From positions 62,001 to 126,000 of the forward strand of contig JAUSOD010000008.1 of assembly GCA_030656215.1 (NCBI GenBank): DNA of 64,000 bases. The letters are read 5' to 3'. A program made the position numbers and the translations under genes. The stretch comes from Azoarcus sp. Lineage in GTDB: Bacteria; Pseudomonadota; Gammaproteobacteria; Burkholderiales; Rhodocyclaceae. The notes under the pieces are model-generated. The model searched no databases, was not told where the DNA came from, and was given only the letters and a program-made list of their open reading frames with translations. This document shows positions 42,427 to 51,373 of the stretch, in pieces (position 1 is the stretch's first letter; the number at the start of each line of letters is the position of its first letter).

Positions 42427-43818
42427 CTATGGATGCCCTTGGACGAGCGTCCGTGCCAGCCCGTTGTGCGTCTCGGTCAGGCGCGGCACGTCCACCGTCA
42501 GCAACACCCCGTCGCGCACCACTTCCCGACCGTTGATGATGCAGTGCTTCACCCCCGCCGGGGCGGCAAACAGCAGTGCGGCGAGCGGGTCGTGGAGGGC
42601 GCCGGCATGGGCCAGCCCGCTTACATCGAATATCGCGATATCGGCACACTTGCCTGGTGCCAGACTGCCGATATCCTGTCGTCCGAGTGCGGCCGCGCCG
42701 CCGCGGGTGGCAATGCGCAACGCCTGACGGGCGCTGAGCGCGGCAGGGTTGCCGCTGCCGTCGCCACTGCCGTCGTCGCTGCGGCGCACCCGCGCCAGCA
42801 GCAGCGCCATGCGCGCTTCGAGCAACAAATGCCCGGCGTCATTCGAGGCCGACCCATCCACGCCGAGGCTGACCGGTACCCCGGCGTCGATCATCTTGCG
42901 GATCGGGGCGATGCCCGAGCCCAGGCGCATGTTTGACGACGGACAGTGCGCCACCCCGGTGCGGGTGCGGGCGAAGAGTTCGATGCCGTGATCGTCGAGA
43001 CATACGCAGTGCGCGTGCCACACGCCTTCGCCGGTCCAGCCAAGGTCCTCGGCGTATTGCGCCGGGGTGCGGCCGAAGCGCTCGCGACTGTAGGCGACGT
43101 CGCCCACCGTCTCGGCCAGGTGAGTGTGCAGGCCCACACCGTAATGGCGCGCCATGGCGGCCGACTCGCGCATCAGATCCTGCGACACCGAGAACGGGGA
43201 ACAGGGTGCGAGCGCGATTCTGAGCATCGCCCCGTCGGCGGCATCGTGCCAGGTCTCGATCAGGCGCTGCGAGTCGCGCAGGATGGCAGCCTCGTCCTCC
43301 ACCACCCGGTCGGGCGGCAGGCCGCCTTTCGATTCGCCCACGCTCATCGAGCCGCGGCAGGCGTGAAAGCGCATCCCGATCTCGGCCGCAGCCTCGATCG
43401 AGTCGTCCAGCCGGCAAGCCTCGGGGTAGATGTACAGATGGTCCGACGCGGTAGTGCAGCCGGACAGGATCAGCTCCGCCATCGCGGTGTGGGTCGACAC
43501 CCGGATCATCTCCGGTGTCAGTCCGGACCAGATCGGGTACAGGCGCCTCAGCCAGTCGAACAGGTCGCAGTCCTGTGCGCCTGGCACCGCGCGGGTCAGG
43601 GTCTGGTACATATGGTGATGGGTATTGATCAGGCCCGGGACCACCACGCAGCCGCTCGCATCGATGATCGTATCGGCGCTGTCCGGCAACGCGTCCGTGG
43701 GGCCGACTGCTTCCACCCGGTTGCCACGGATCAGCACCGCTCCATGGGCAATTTCGCGTTCCTGGTCGTCCATGGTGGCGACGACGAGCGCGTTCCGGAT
43801 CAGCAGGCTGCGATTCAT
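42427..43818 (-). CDS. Amidohydrolase, probable 8-oxoguanine deaminase
   Basis: Metal-dependent deaminase of 463 residues of the AtzA/TrzN-type COG0402 family. Metal and catalytic motifs in order are NTHHHMYQTLTRA, HTHLAE, HAHCVCLDDHG and the Asp in LGVDGSASND. The HHHMYQTLTRA segment is typical of 8-oxoguanine deaminases, which convert 8-oxoguanine to uric acid; triazine or other purine deaminases remain possible. ATG 43818 is chosen because the reading frame before it has no domain similarity. It is alone on its strand, 217 bases from a divergent gene. Confidence 0.85.
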   Translation of the reverse strand: MNRSLLIRNALVVATMDDQEREIAHGAVLIRGNRVEAVGPTDALPDSADTIIDASGCVVVPGLINTHHHMYQTLTRAVPGAQDCDLFDWLRRLYPIWSGLTPEMIRVSTHTAMAELILSGCTTASDHLYIYPEACRLDDSIEAAAEIGMRFHACRGSMSVGESKGGLPPDRVVEDEAAILRDSQRLIETWHDAADGAMLRIALAPCSPFSVSQDLMRESAAMARHYGVGLHTHLAETVGDVAYSRERFGRTPAQYAEDLGWTGEGVWHAHCVCLDDHGIELFARTRTGVAHCPSSNMRLGSGIAPIRKMIDAGVPVSLGVDGSASNDAGHLLLEARMALLLARVRRSDDGSGDGSGNPAALSARQALRIATRGGAAALGRQDIGSLAPGKCADIAIFDVSGLAHAGALHDPLAALLFAAPAGVKHCIINGREVVRDGVLLTVDVPRLTETHNGLARTLVQGHP

Positions 43819-44035
43819 GGTGTCTCTCGGCAAGAAATGTCGCGGTCTGCCGCAGACGTCGCGGCAGGGGCGGGCCTTGATCTTGCGATAACGCGCCTGG
43901 CGTCGCAACAGTCCCAACACAGATAAGGACTATTCGGGGCAGGCATGCCAAAGTCGATGCCCATGTGCTGCGCCAGCTTGTTGCGACGATCTGACAGGTG
44001 CATACTCAAAGCCGTGTCCAAGACAAACTCCTGCC

Positions 44036-44899
44036 GTGCCTAAACGCAGCTACCTGATTGCGGCGCTGGTCATTGCCTTTGCCTCCGTGAGTGCGCAGTG
44101 GATACAGCGCGATGCACCAGCGCAGCCTCTGCTCGAGCGTCTCGAGCGCGGGGGCACGCTGGTGGTGGGCTACGCGCTCGAACCGCCGTTTGCGCTGATC
44201 GATGATGCTGGACGTGTTTCCGGCGAGGCACCCGAGGTGCTCCGCCACGTCGCAGCGCAGATTGGTCCGGGCACGCTTGAGTTCGTGCATGCCGACTTCG
44301 GCAGTCTTATTCACGAACTCGAGGCAGGGCGTGTCGACGTCATTGCCGCGGGGATGTTCATCACCCCGGAGCGGGCGCAGCGAGTGTTATTTTCCCGGCC
44401 CACGGTTGGGGTCTGTCCGGCGCTGCTGCTTGCGGCCGGTAACCCGCATGGTTTGGATTCGCTGTCCGATTTTGCCCGCCAGCCATCGCTGCGGCTCGGG
44501 GTCATCAGTGGCGCAGTCGAAGTCGAGCTCGCCCAGGCTGCCGGCGTGCCCGATGCACAAGTGGTGAGCTTCCCCGATGCCGTTAGTGCACAGGCTGCCG
44601 TCAGCAGCAACAGGGTCGATGGATTCGTACTCTCGGCCGTGTCCTTGCGCCATATGCTGCAGAAAGCGCCAGATGGCGGGGCGGAACTCGTCATGCTCCG
44701 GTCCGGTGATGGCGATCCCCTGACCGCCGGTCAGCCGGCATTTGTGTTTCGCAAGCAGGATCGCAGTCTCCGCGACGCAGTCGACACGGTGCTCGATCGC
44801 TTTATCGGCAGCGACGCACACCTTGCCCTGATATCACCGTTCGGCATTACCACCGGTGAGCTTCCGGTTGGCGGCGCTGCGGGAGTCTGTGCGCCATGA
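44036..44899 (+). CDS. Periplasmic solute-binding (SBP_bac_3) protein
   Basis: Extracytoplasmic binding protein of 287 residues. The signal peptide is LIAALVIAFASVSA, and the SBP family 3 fold starts at GTLVVGYALEPPFALIDDAG with FVHADFGSLIHELEAGRVDVIAAGM. It has no ABC transporter genes beside it. Instead it overlaps by 4 bases (ATGA) the gene for a membrane PAS-GGDEF-EAL protein, so it may act as that protein's ligand sensor. The start is GTG 44036. The ligand is probably an amino acid or a similar polar compound, by family. Confidence 0.86.
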   Translation: MPKRSYLIAALVIAFASVSAQWIQRDAPAQPLLERLERGGTLVVGYALEPPFALIDDAGRVSGEAPEVLRHVAAQIGPGTLEFVHADFGSLIHELEAGRVDVIAAGMFITPERAQRVLFSRPTVGVCPALLLAAGNPHGLDSLSDFARQPSLRLGVISGAVEVELAQAAGVPDAQVVSFPDAVSAQAAVSSNRVDGFVLSAVSLRHMLQKAPDGGAELVMLRSGDGDPLTAGQPAFVFRKQDRSLRDAVDTVLDRFIGSDAHLALISPFGITTGELPVGGAAGVCAP

Positions 44900-47253
44900 C
44901 ACAACGCACCGCGAAACAGCGCTGGTCGCAGGTTTATGGCCATATGGCGAGCAAGGCCGTGCTGTTCTTTGCGGTCGGATTGGCGGTCGGGGTCCTGCTG
45001 CTGATGGCCTCGTCTGCTGCGCACTGGGATGCAGCGCTGCGAAACTCCGTCGTGCCGCTCGACGGCCTTGCACAGTCGCGCCAGTTTGCCACCCAGGCCG
45101 AGTTGTTTGCTGAACGCCTGCTGCATGGCGACCCCGCCGCATCGCCCGAACTCGTGCTCGCCTCGCTCGAGCGGGCTACGCATGCAGGCAGGGCCCTGGT
45201 CGATCGGGGTGCCAGCCTTGCCGGCATGCGTGAGCAGGGTGAGCCGTCCGTGGCGCTGCGGGCAGCCGTCGCCAACTACCTTCTAGTGCTCGAGTCGATG
45301 GCGGAGCAGGTCGGAAACCGGGTGCACTTTCCCGCACGTACCTCAGGCCTTTCCCTGCGTGAGCTCCATGGTCCACTGCGGGATGCCAGTCTGAAAGTGG
45401 AAGAGGTTCTGCTCACCGAGCTCGCATATCGACGCACCACCTTGCGCCAGATCGGCCTGTTTGTCTCCGCACTGGTGGCCGCGCTGATGCTCGGCATCAT
45501 CCTCGTGCGTTACCACGCCGATCTCGCGCGCGACACAGCCCAGCGCGCTCGTCGGCGTAGCGACGAGCGCAACCGGCTGCACGCCACCGCGCTCGAAGGC
45601 ACTCGCGACGCGGTCATTGTGACCGATCCCCAAACCCGCATCCTCTCGGTCAATCGGGCGTTTACTGAAATCACCGGCTACACCGAAGCGGAGGCCGTCG
45701 GCAATACGCCCTTGATGCTTCAGTCCGGTCGCCACGACGAGATCTTCTTTCGCAACATGCGCGCCACATTGATGGACAAGGGCTATTGGCAGGGCGAAAT
45801 ATGGAACCGGCACAAGGAGGGCGAGATCTCGCCGCACTGGATGTCGGTCAGCGCAGTTTGCGACGAAGTCGGCAGGCATACGCATTACGTGGGCGTGTTG
45901 ACCGACCTGAGTCAGTTGCACCGGTTTGAGGCTCGGGCCAGTCACCTTGCCCGCTTCGACTCGCTCACTGATCTGCCCAACCGGATGATGATTGCCAGTG
46001 GGCTCGAGCATTCGATCGAGTCCGGCCGTCGCGACAGCACTGGCGTGGCGGTGCTGTTCATCGATCTCGACCGCTTCAAGCACATCAACGATGCGCTCGG
46101 TTACGATTGTGGTGACCAGCTTCTTGCCGCCGTGGCCCGTCGGCTGCTCAACCGTGTCCGCAACGAGGACACGCTCGGTCGATATGGCGGCGACGAGTTC
46201 GTCCTCGTCCTCGATCAGGTACGCGATGCGGCGGCTGCGGCAAGCGTGGCGCGTGATCTGCTGTCCGTGTTCGACACCCCGTTCGAAATCGACAATCAGC
46301 CACCGCTATACCTCAAGGCCAGCATCGGCATCAGCGTGTTTCCGGACGATGGCGATACCGCCGCCGAGTTGATCCGCGATGCTGATGCCGCCATGAATCA
46401 GGCCAAACGTGACGGGCGCAATACCTTCCGCTATTACCAGGAGCAACTCACCCGCACCGCCAATACCCGTCTTGCGCTCGAGTCGCGGCTGCGCCGCGCG
46501 CTCGACCAGGGCGGTTTCGAGATGCATTACCAGCCGCTGGTGCTGCTGGAAACCGGCGTCGTGATCGGCGCCGAGGCACTGGTCCGTCTGCGCCGCACCG
46601 ACGAGCCACCGATCGGACCTGCCGAATTCATCCCGGTGATGGAGGAGAGCGGCATGATCGTCGAGTTGGGGCACTGGGTGCAGCGCGAAGTCTGCCGTCA
46701 GGGCCGGCGCTGGCTCGACGAAGGCTACCGCTTCGAACTTCTTGCGCTCAACCTCTCGCCCGAGGAGGTCAGTCGGGGCGGCGTGGTCGAACACCTGAAA
46801 GAAGTACTGGCCGAAACCGGATTTCCACCCGGCTTGCTCGAGCTCGAGATCACCGAGTCGGGCCTCATCCAGCGCGGCGAGGCGGTGGTCGAGTTTTTGC
46901 ACGAGCTCAAGGCACTTGGTGTACGGCTTGCGATCGACGATTTCGGCACCGGCTATTCGTCCCTGTCCTACCTCAAGCGCTTCCCGGTCAACAAGCTCAA
47001 GATCGACCGCAGTTTCATCACGGATCTGCCGGGCGATACCAGTGACGCCCAGCTCACCACCACCATCATCCAGCTCGCCCACAACCTCGGCCTGAGAGTA
47101 CTTGCCGAGGGGGTCGAAACCGAGGCTCAGCGCGCCTTTCTGTCTGATCGCGGCTGCCACGCCTACCAGGGCTACCTGTGCAGCGCGCCGCTCCCGGCGC
47201 AAGACTTTGCCGCCCGCTTCCTGGGGGTGCCATCGCCTGAGGCGAAGACGTGA
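44896..47253 (+). CDS. Membrane PAS-GGDEF-EAL c-di-GMP enzyme
   Basis: Protein of 785 residues. Two transmembrane helices (about 20-40 and 187-205) enclose a periplasmic sensor of about 150 residues. A PAS domain follows at about 230-350. The GGDEF domain has an intact GRYGGDEFVL, and the EAL domain has GAEALVRL, DDFGTGYSSL and QGYL, so both synthase and phosphodiesterase sites may work. It is coupled to the upstream solute-binding protein by ATGA and to the downstream amidase by TGATG. The set would let a periplasmic ligand adjust c-di-GMP, perhaps also feeding the VpsR-like regulator at 33250; that link is inferred. Confidence 0.93.
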   Translation: MTQRTAKQRWSQVYGHMASKAVLFFAVGLAVGVLLLMASSAAHWDAALRNSVVPLDGLAQSRQFATQAELFAERLLHGDPAASPELVLASLERATHAGRALVDRGASLAGMREQGEPSVALRAAVANYLLVLESMAEQVGNRVHFPARTSGLSLRELHGPLRDASLKVEEVLLTELAYRRTTLRQIGLFVSALVAALMLGIILVRYHADLARDTAQRARRRSDERNRLHATALEGTRDAVIVTDPQTRILSVNRAFTEITGYTEAEAVGNTPLMLQSGRHDEIFFRNMRATLMDKGYWQGEIWNRHKEGEISPHWMSVSAVCDEVGRHTHYVGVLTDLSQLHRFEARASHLARFDSLTDLPNRMMIASGLEHSIESGRRDSTGVAVLFIDLDRFKHINDALGYDCGDQLLAAVARRLLNRVRNEDTLGRYGGDEFVLVLDQVRDAAAAASVARDLLSVFDTPFEIDNQPPLYLKASIGISVFPDDGDTAAELIRDADAAMNQAKRDGRNTFRYYQEQLTRTANTRLALESRLRRALDQGGFEMHYQPLVLLETGVVIGAEALVRLRRTDEPPIGPAEFIPVMEESGMIVELGHWVQREVCRQGRRWLDEGYRFELLALNLSPEEVSRGGVVEHLKEVLAETGFPPGLLELEITESGLIQRGEAVVEFLHELKALGVRLAIDDFGTGYSSLSYLKRFPVNKLKIDRSFITDLPGDTSDAQLTTTIIQLAHNLGLRVLAEGVETEAQRAFLSDRGCHAYQGYLCSAPLPAQDFAARFLGVPSPEAKT

Positions 47254-47966
47254 TGCTGCTGCGTGTCGCCATCCTCGTCGGATCCACGCTGCTTGGGGCC
47301 AATCCGGTCGCGAATGCACGCGTCGTTGCCGTCGATGTGGGCCACACGCTGAGTGCGCCGGGCGCGATCAGTGCTCGCGGACGGAGCGAGTATGAGTTCA
47401 ATCTCGAGCTTGCGCGGCAGGTGGTCGAGGCCCTTCGCGATCGTGACTTTAGCGTTCATCTCATCAACGCCGACGGCATGATAGCCAGTCTGCGCGAACG
47501 CCCGGCACAGGCCGCCGGCCATGGCGCCGACCTGCTGATTTCACTCCATCACGATTCGGTCTCGGCGCACGAGCTGCAGCCCTGGACATGGAACGGGGAG
47601 GTGCGCGACTACAACGATGATTTCGCCGGTCATTCGGTCTTCGTCTCGCGCGAGAACCCCGACCTGCCACGCAGCGAGCTCTGTGCCCGCGTCATCGGCG
47701 CCCGGCTGCAGCGTCTCGGTTTCGTTCCCACCCACAAGAACGCCCGCCGCCGTCCCTACGCCGACGCGATTCATGCGGTGCATTACTACGATGGTCTCGC
47801 CGTGCTGCGCCACGCCACCATGCCGGCGCTGCTGTTCGAAGCCGGCGTGATCAAGAACCGAGACGAGGAGTTGCTGCTTAGCGACCCTGTCCGCCAGGCG
47901 CGCATGGCCGACGGCATCGCCACTGCCATTGCGGCCTGCCTGCACGTGCCGCCGACAGGCACCTAG
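47253..47966 (+). CDS. N-acetylmuramoyl-L-alanine amidase (AmiC-like, Amidase_3)
   Basis: Cell-wall amidase of 237 residues with an N-terminal signal peptide (LRVAILVGSTLLGANPVANA). Zinc-ligand motifs of amidase_3 are present: VVAVDVGHTLSAPGAIS (first His), EYEFNLELAR (Glu), SLHHDSVS (second His) and LLFEAGVI (final Glu). It cleaves peptide stems from peptidoglycan in the periplasm. It starts one base before the stop of the GGDEF-EAL gene (TGATG), so the two are translated together. Why c-di-GMP signalling is tied to an amidase is not clear from the sequence. Confidence 0.9.
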   Translation: MLLRVAILVGSTLLGANPVANARVVAVDVGHTLSAPGAISARGRSEYEFNLELARQVVEALRDRDFSVHLINADGMIASLRERPAQAAGHGADLLISLHHDSVSAHELQPWTWNGEVRDYNDDFAGHSVFVSRENPDLPRSELCARVIGARLQRLGFVPTHKNARRRPYADAIHAVHYYDGLAVLRHATMPALLFEAGVIKNRDEELLLSDPVRQARMADGIATAIAACLHVPPTGT

Positions 47967-48020
47967 GGTTCCGAGGTGGGCGGCTCGGGATATGGCGGTT
48001 CAGCCCGTTCATCCCGCTTG

Positions 48021-49346
48021 TTACCGGCTGTCGCACTGTGCCGCTCGCGCGAGCAGCAGCGCCCGTTCGCGGGCGTTGCGGGTGAGGGTGGCGGCGCGCT
48101 CGAATTCGGCGCGGGCTTCGTCCAGGCGGTCGAGGCGGCACAGCAGGTCGCCGCGCACGCTGGGCAACAGGTGGTAGTGCTGCAGCACGGGGTCGTCTAC
48201 CAGGGTATCGACGATGTCGAGTGCGGCGGCCGGGCCGTAGGCCATGGAGATGGCCACCGCGCGGTTGAGGGTGAGCACCGGGGACGGGGCGATCTGGGCC
48301 AGCGCGTCGTAGAGCGCGGCGATGCGGGACCAGTCGGTTTGCTCTTTGGTGAGCGAGCGGGCGTGGCAGGCGGCGATGGCGGCCTGCAGGGCATAGGGGC
48401 CGAGCGGGCCGGGCAGGGCCTGGGCACGCTCGAACGCACGGTCGAGCGCACTGAGGCCGCGGCGGATCAACAGGTGGTCCCAGCGCGCGCGATCCTGGTC
48501 GAGCAGCAACACCGGCTCGCCCGTTGGCGAGACGCGCGCCCCCAGACGTGAGGCCTGGATTTCCATCAGCGCGACGAGGCCCAAGACTTCACTTTCATCG
48601 GGCATCAGGCCGGCGAGCACGCGGCCCAGCCGCATCGCCTCCTCGCACAGTGCGGGGCGAGTCCAGTCCTCGCCCGCGGTGGCCGAATAGCCCTCATTGA
48701 AGATCAGGTAGATCACTTCGAGCACCGAGGCGAGCCGGGCGTGCAGTTCCGCCACAGGGGGAATTTCGAACGGCACCCGGGCAGCGGCAAGGGTGCGTTT
48801 GGCGCGCACGATGCGCTGGGCGATGGTGGGTTCCGGTTTGAGGTAGGCGCGGGCGATCTCGTCGGTGGTGAGGCCGCCCATCACGCGCAGGGTGAGCGCG
48901 CAGCGAGCCTCGGGCGACAGCACCGGGTGGCAGGCGGTGAAGATCAGGCGCAGGCTGTCGTCGCCGATCCTGTCGCCGATCGTGTTGTCGAGACCGGCGT
49001 CGACTTGCTCGGCGCGGAGCTCGCTGGCGAGCTCGTGGTGGAAGTCCAGTTCGCGTCCGATCTCGACCGATTTTTCCGCGGCGAGCCGGTGGTGGCGCAG
49101 ATGGTCGAGCGCGCGGCGCTTGGCCGCGGTCATCAGCCAGGCAGCGGGATTTTCGGGTACGCCGGTCCGTGGCCAGTGCTCCAGCGCGGCCACCAGTGCG
49201 TCCTGGGCGAATTCCTCGGCCAGACCGACGTCGCGCACCATGCGCGCCACCCGGCCGATGAGGGTGGAGGCCTCAATACGCCAGATGGCCTCGACAGTGC
49301 GCCTGAGCTCGGCAGCCGGGAGATTGACGACGGTCTGGCTGGCCAT
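48021..49346 (-). CDS. ECF42-type RNA polymerase sigma factor
   Basis: Extracytoplasmic-function sigma factor of 441 residues. Region 2 is AEEFAQDALVAALEHWP with NPAAWLMTAAKRRALDHLR. Region 4 is LTLRVMGGLTTDEIARAYL. A long C-terminal TPR-like extension replaces an anti-sigma partner, which is the hallmark of ECF42 proteins. These are normally next to YCII/DGPF proteins, as here. ATG 49346 (MASQTV) is chosen because it lies just before the conserved EAIWRIEASTLI region; the frame reaches 49376. It is the last gene of the leftward operon whose promoter at 51223-51251 it probably recognises. Confidence 0.92.
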   Translation of the reverse strand: MASQTVVNLPAAELRRTVEAIWRIEASTLIGRVARMVRDVGLAEEFAQDALVAALEHWPRTGVPENPAAWLMTAAKRRALDHLRHHRLAAEKSVEIGRELDFHHELASELRAEQVDAGLDNTIGDRIGDDSLRLIFTACHPVLSPEARCALTLRVMGGLTTDEIARAYLKPEPTIAQRIVRAKRTLAAARVPFEIPPVAELHARLASVLEVIYLIFNEGYSATAGEDWTRPALCEEAMRLGRVLAGLMPDESEVLGLVALMEIQASRLGARVSPTGEPVLLLDQDRARWDHLLIRRGLSALDRAFERAQALPGPLGPYALQAAIAACHARSLTKEQTDWSRIAALYDALAQIAPSPVLTLNRAVAISMAYGPAAALDIVDTLVDDPVLQHYHLLPSVRGDLLCRLDRLDEARAEFERAATLTRNARERALLLARAAQCDSR

Positions 49347-49378
49347 AGGGTTTCGGGCCGGGGGGCTCCGGATCATCC

Positions 49379-49741
49379 TCAGCGGATCACCAGCGTGCGG
49401 AATCCGCCGTAGGCCATGCGCTTGCAGTCGAACGGAGGTGACTCGGCCGTCATCATCGGCTTCATCCGCGGGTCGGCGATCACCGCGGCGTTAACCTTGT
49501 CCCGGTGTTCGCGCGACTCGAACACGATCCACGCAAAAACCACCTTCTCGCCGGGCGCCGCAGCGGCCGACTGCTCGAACGAGACCATGCCTTCGCAGTG
49601 CAGGTCGTCACCGAGACACTCGTAGTATTCCAGCGCACCGTGTTCTTTCCACACCGTGGCGGCCAGATTGGCCATCTCGCAGTATTGGTCGAGCTTGTCC
49701 GCAGCGAGCGGAATCAGGAAGCCATCGACATATTTATCCAT
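49379..49741 (-). CDS. DUF1428 family protein
   Basis: Cytoplasmic protein of 120 residues, a dimeric alpha-beta-barrel type. The family features KYVDGFLIPL at the start, VVFAWIVFESREHRD in the middle and PPFDCKRMAYGGF near the end are clear. It starts at ATG 49741 behind GGAGAG. It belongs to the ECF42 operon, between a YCII-related gene and the sigma factor. Its reaction is unknown; related members are linked to stress or antibiotic metabolism only by context. Confidence 0.85.
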   Translation of the reverse strand: MDKYVDGFLIPLAADKLDQYCEMANLAATVWKEHGALEYYECLGDDLHCEGMVSFEQSAAAAPGEKVVFAWIVFESREHRDKVNAAVIADPRMKPMMTAESPPFDCKRMAYGGFRTLVIR

Positions 49742-49809
49742 GGATCTCTCCTTGGCTTGGGTGAGTATGGTTCGCGCCGCAACAGGCGTTGGCGCACGAG
49801 CTGGAATCT

Positions 49810-50166
49810 TCATTTGACATAACACGGTGCGCATTCGCGCACCTCGACGGTAGCCCAGCGTGCCGCGGGGCAACGGCGGGCGATGGCGACGGCGTCCTCG
49901 AAGTGTGCAACGTCGATCAGGAAGAAGCCGCCGATCATCTCCTTGGCCTCGGCGAAGGGACCATCGCGCAGCAGGGGCTTGCCGTCGGCGATGCCGATGC
50001 GCACTGCATGCTCGTCGGGGCGCAGCGACTGGACCGCGAGCAGTTGTCCGTTCTCCTGCAGCTCGGCGCCGAAGGCCTCCATCTCGGCGTACAGCGCGCG
50101 GCCTTCGGCTTCGCTGCGGGTGGCGCGCTGGCCGCGCGGTTCGACGATCAACAACAGGTGGGCCAT
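49810..50166 (-). CDS. YCII-related (DGPF) protein
   Basis: Small protein of 118 residues of the YCII superfamily. The DGPF motif is GPFAEAKEMIGGFFLIDV, preceded by Asp, and the N-terminal strand is AHLLLIVEPRGQRA. DGPF proteins are the constant neighbours of ECF42 sigma factors and are their regulated targets in actinobacteria and proteobacteria. It starts at ATG 50166 with GAGGA upstream. Its biochemical role is unknown. Confidence 0.88.
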   Translation of the reverse strand: MAHLLLIVEPRGQRATRSEAEGRALYAEMEAFGAELQENGQLLAVQSLRPDEHAVRIGIADGKPLLRDGPFAEAKEMIGGFFLIDVAHFEDAVAIARRCPAARWATVEVRECAPCYVK

Positions 50167-50231
50167 GGTGGATTCCTCATTTTTTCTCGAGTGGGGGTGC
50201 GTGTGCCAGTTTCAGCCCTTGGTTGCAGCCC

Positions 50232-50705
50232 TTAGTTGCAGCCCTGTGCGGCCGCGGCTGCGGCGCCAGCTGCCACCTCTTCCGGGCTCAGGTCGCGAAC
50301 GTGGGTCGCCACCGACCAGCGGTGGCCGAAGGGGTCTTCGAGCTGGCCGTAGCGGTCACCCCAGAACATGTCGGACACCGGCATGGTGACGCGGGCACCG
50401 GCGTCCACCGCGCAGGCGACGGTGGCGTCCACATCCTTGACGTACAAGTGGATGGTCACCGGCGAACCCTTGAGTGCCAGTGGGCCGACCGAGCCCATCT
50501 CGGGAAACTCGTCGACCAGCATCACCGGTGCGCCGTCGATGGTGATCTGGGCGTGCCACAGCCGACCGTCGGGGCCTGGCACGCGGCCGAGTTCGACTGC
50601 GCCGAAGGCCCGGGTGTAGAACTCGATGGCTTTGGCCGCATCGGCGCAGACGAGGTGGGGGGTTACCGCGGTCATGCCGGCGGGTATGGCTTGAACGGAA
50701 CTCAT
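50232..50705 (-). CDS. VOC-family (glyoxalase/PhnB-like) protein
   Basis: Protein of 157 residues with a vicinal-oxygen-chelate fold (TPHLVCADAAKAIEFYTRAFGA, shortened here to CADAAKAIEFYTRAFGA). Features of the PhnB branch are SVGPLALKGSPVTIHLYV and WGDRYGQLEDPFGHRWSVAT. The last carries a probable metal-ligand His and Glu region. The start is ATG 50705 after AAGGAGA. It is the second gene of the ECF42 operon. Substrate unknown. Confidence 0.88.
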   Translation of the reverse strand: MSSVQAIPAGMTAVTPHLVCADAAKAIEFYTRAFGAVELGRVPGPDGRLWHAQITIDGAPVMLVDEFPEMGSVGPLALKGSPVTIHLYVKDVDATVACAVDAGARVTMPVSDMFWGDRYGQLEDPFGHRWSVATHVRDLSPEEVAAGAAAAAAQGCN

Positions 50706-50800
50706 CGTGGTCTCCTTCGGGGGTGGCGAGGCGAGCTTTGCGCTCGCTTCATTCTGGTCGACGGATCGGCGGAGGTGAAATCGACATGCAAGAAGATTTT

Positions 50801-51169
50801 TCAGGGGGCGAGCTCGTCCAGCGCGTACAGGGGGCGCACCTCGATCTCGCTGCTCAGGCCCTCGCCGCACGGGCTGGGAAAGCGCCGCGCCCACTCCAGC
50901 GCCTCTTCGCGCGAGCGTGCCTGAATCAGCGTGTAGCCCGCCATCAACTTGCCGTCGTCTGCAAACGGGCCCGCGATCACGGTATGGCTCGCACCGTGGT
51001 GGCGGATGCGCCAGCCCTCGATACTCGGCCTGAGCGTGGAAGCATCGAGCAGGACGCCGGCACGTGACAGTTCCTCGTGGAAGGCGGCCATCCGCGCCAT
51101 CAGGCTCTGCTCGGGCAGGGTGCCCGCTTCCGATTCGGCAGTGGCCTTGACGATGATCAGGAAGCGCAT
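50801..51169 (-). CDS. YCII-related protein, first gene of the ECF42 operon
   Basis: Small protein of 122 residues. MRFLIIVKATAESEAG at the start and GPFADDGKLMAGYTLIQA in the middle match the YCII family, which also has the DGPF-like core found in the gene at 49810. ATG 51169 follows GGAGC; the upstream reading frame to 51199 lies within the leader. A candidate ECF42 promoter and a CCGCAC/GTGCGG hairpin lie directly upstream. Confidence 0.87.
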   Translation of the reverse strand: MRFLIIVKATAESEAGTLPEQSLMARMAAFHEELSRAGVLLDASTLRPSIEGWRIRHHGASHTVIAGPFADDGKLMAGYTLIQARSREEALEWARRFPSPCGEGLSSEIEVRPLYALDELAP

Positions 51170-51222
51170 GGTCTGCTCCGCGTCGGTCCATGGCCGCACG
51201 GGATTGTGCGGCGCCTGACAGT

Positions 51223-51251
51223 ACGACGTGTCAGGGGTGGGAAAATCGACA
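51223..51251 (-). promoter_or_regulatory. Candidate ECF42-type promoter
   Basis: On the minus strand, -35 TGTCGA (51251-51246), a 17-base spacer and -10 CGTCGT (51228-51223). TGTCGA/CGTC is the motif described for ECF42 groups as I recall it. The start would be near 51216, about 47 bases before the first gene. The -10 lies in the loop of a perfect CCTGACA/TGTCAGG inverted repeat (51214-51235). Confidence 0.6.
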
Positions 51252-51373
51252 GGGATGAAGGAAAAGCGGGAATTTCTCGGTTGCGGACGGCAGCCCGGCG
51301 TCAGCGCCCGGCGCCGGCAGCTCGCGATAGGCTGCGGCGCGGTAGTGTGTGAGCTCGCGCCGCCCGGGAGCGG

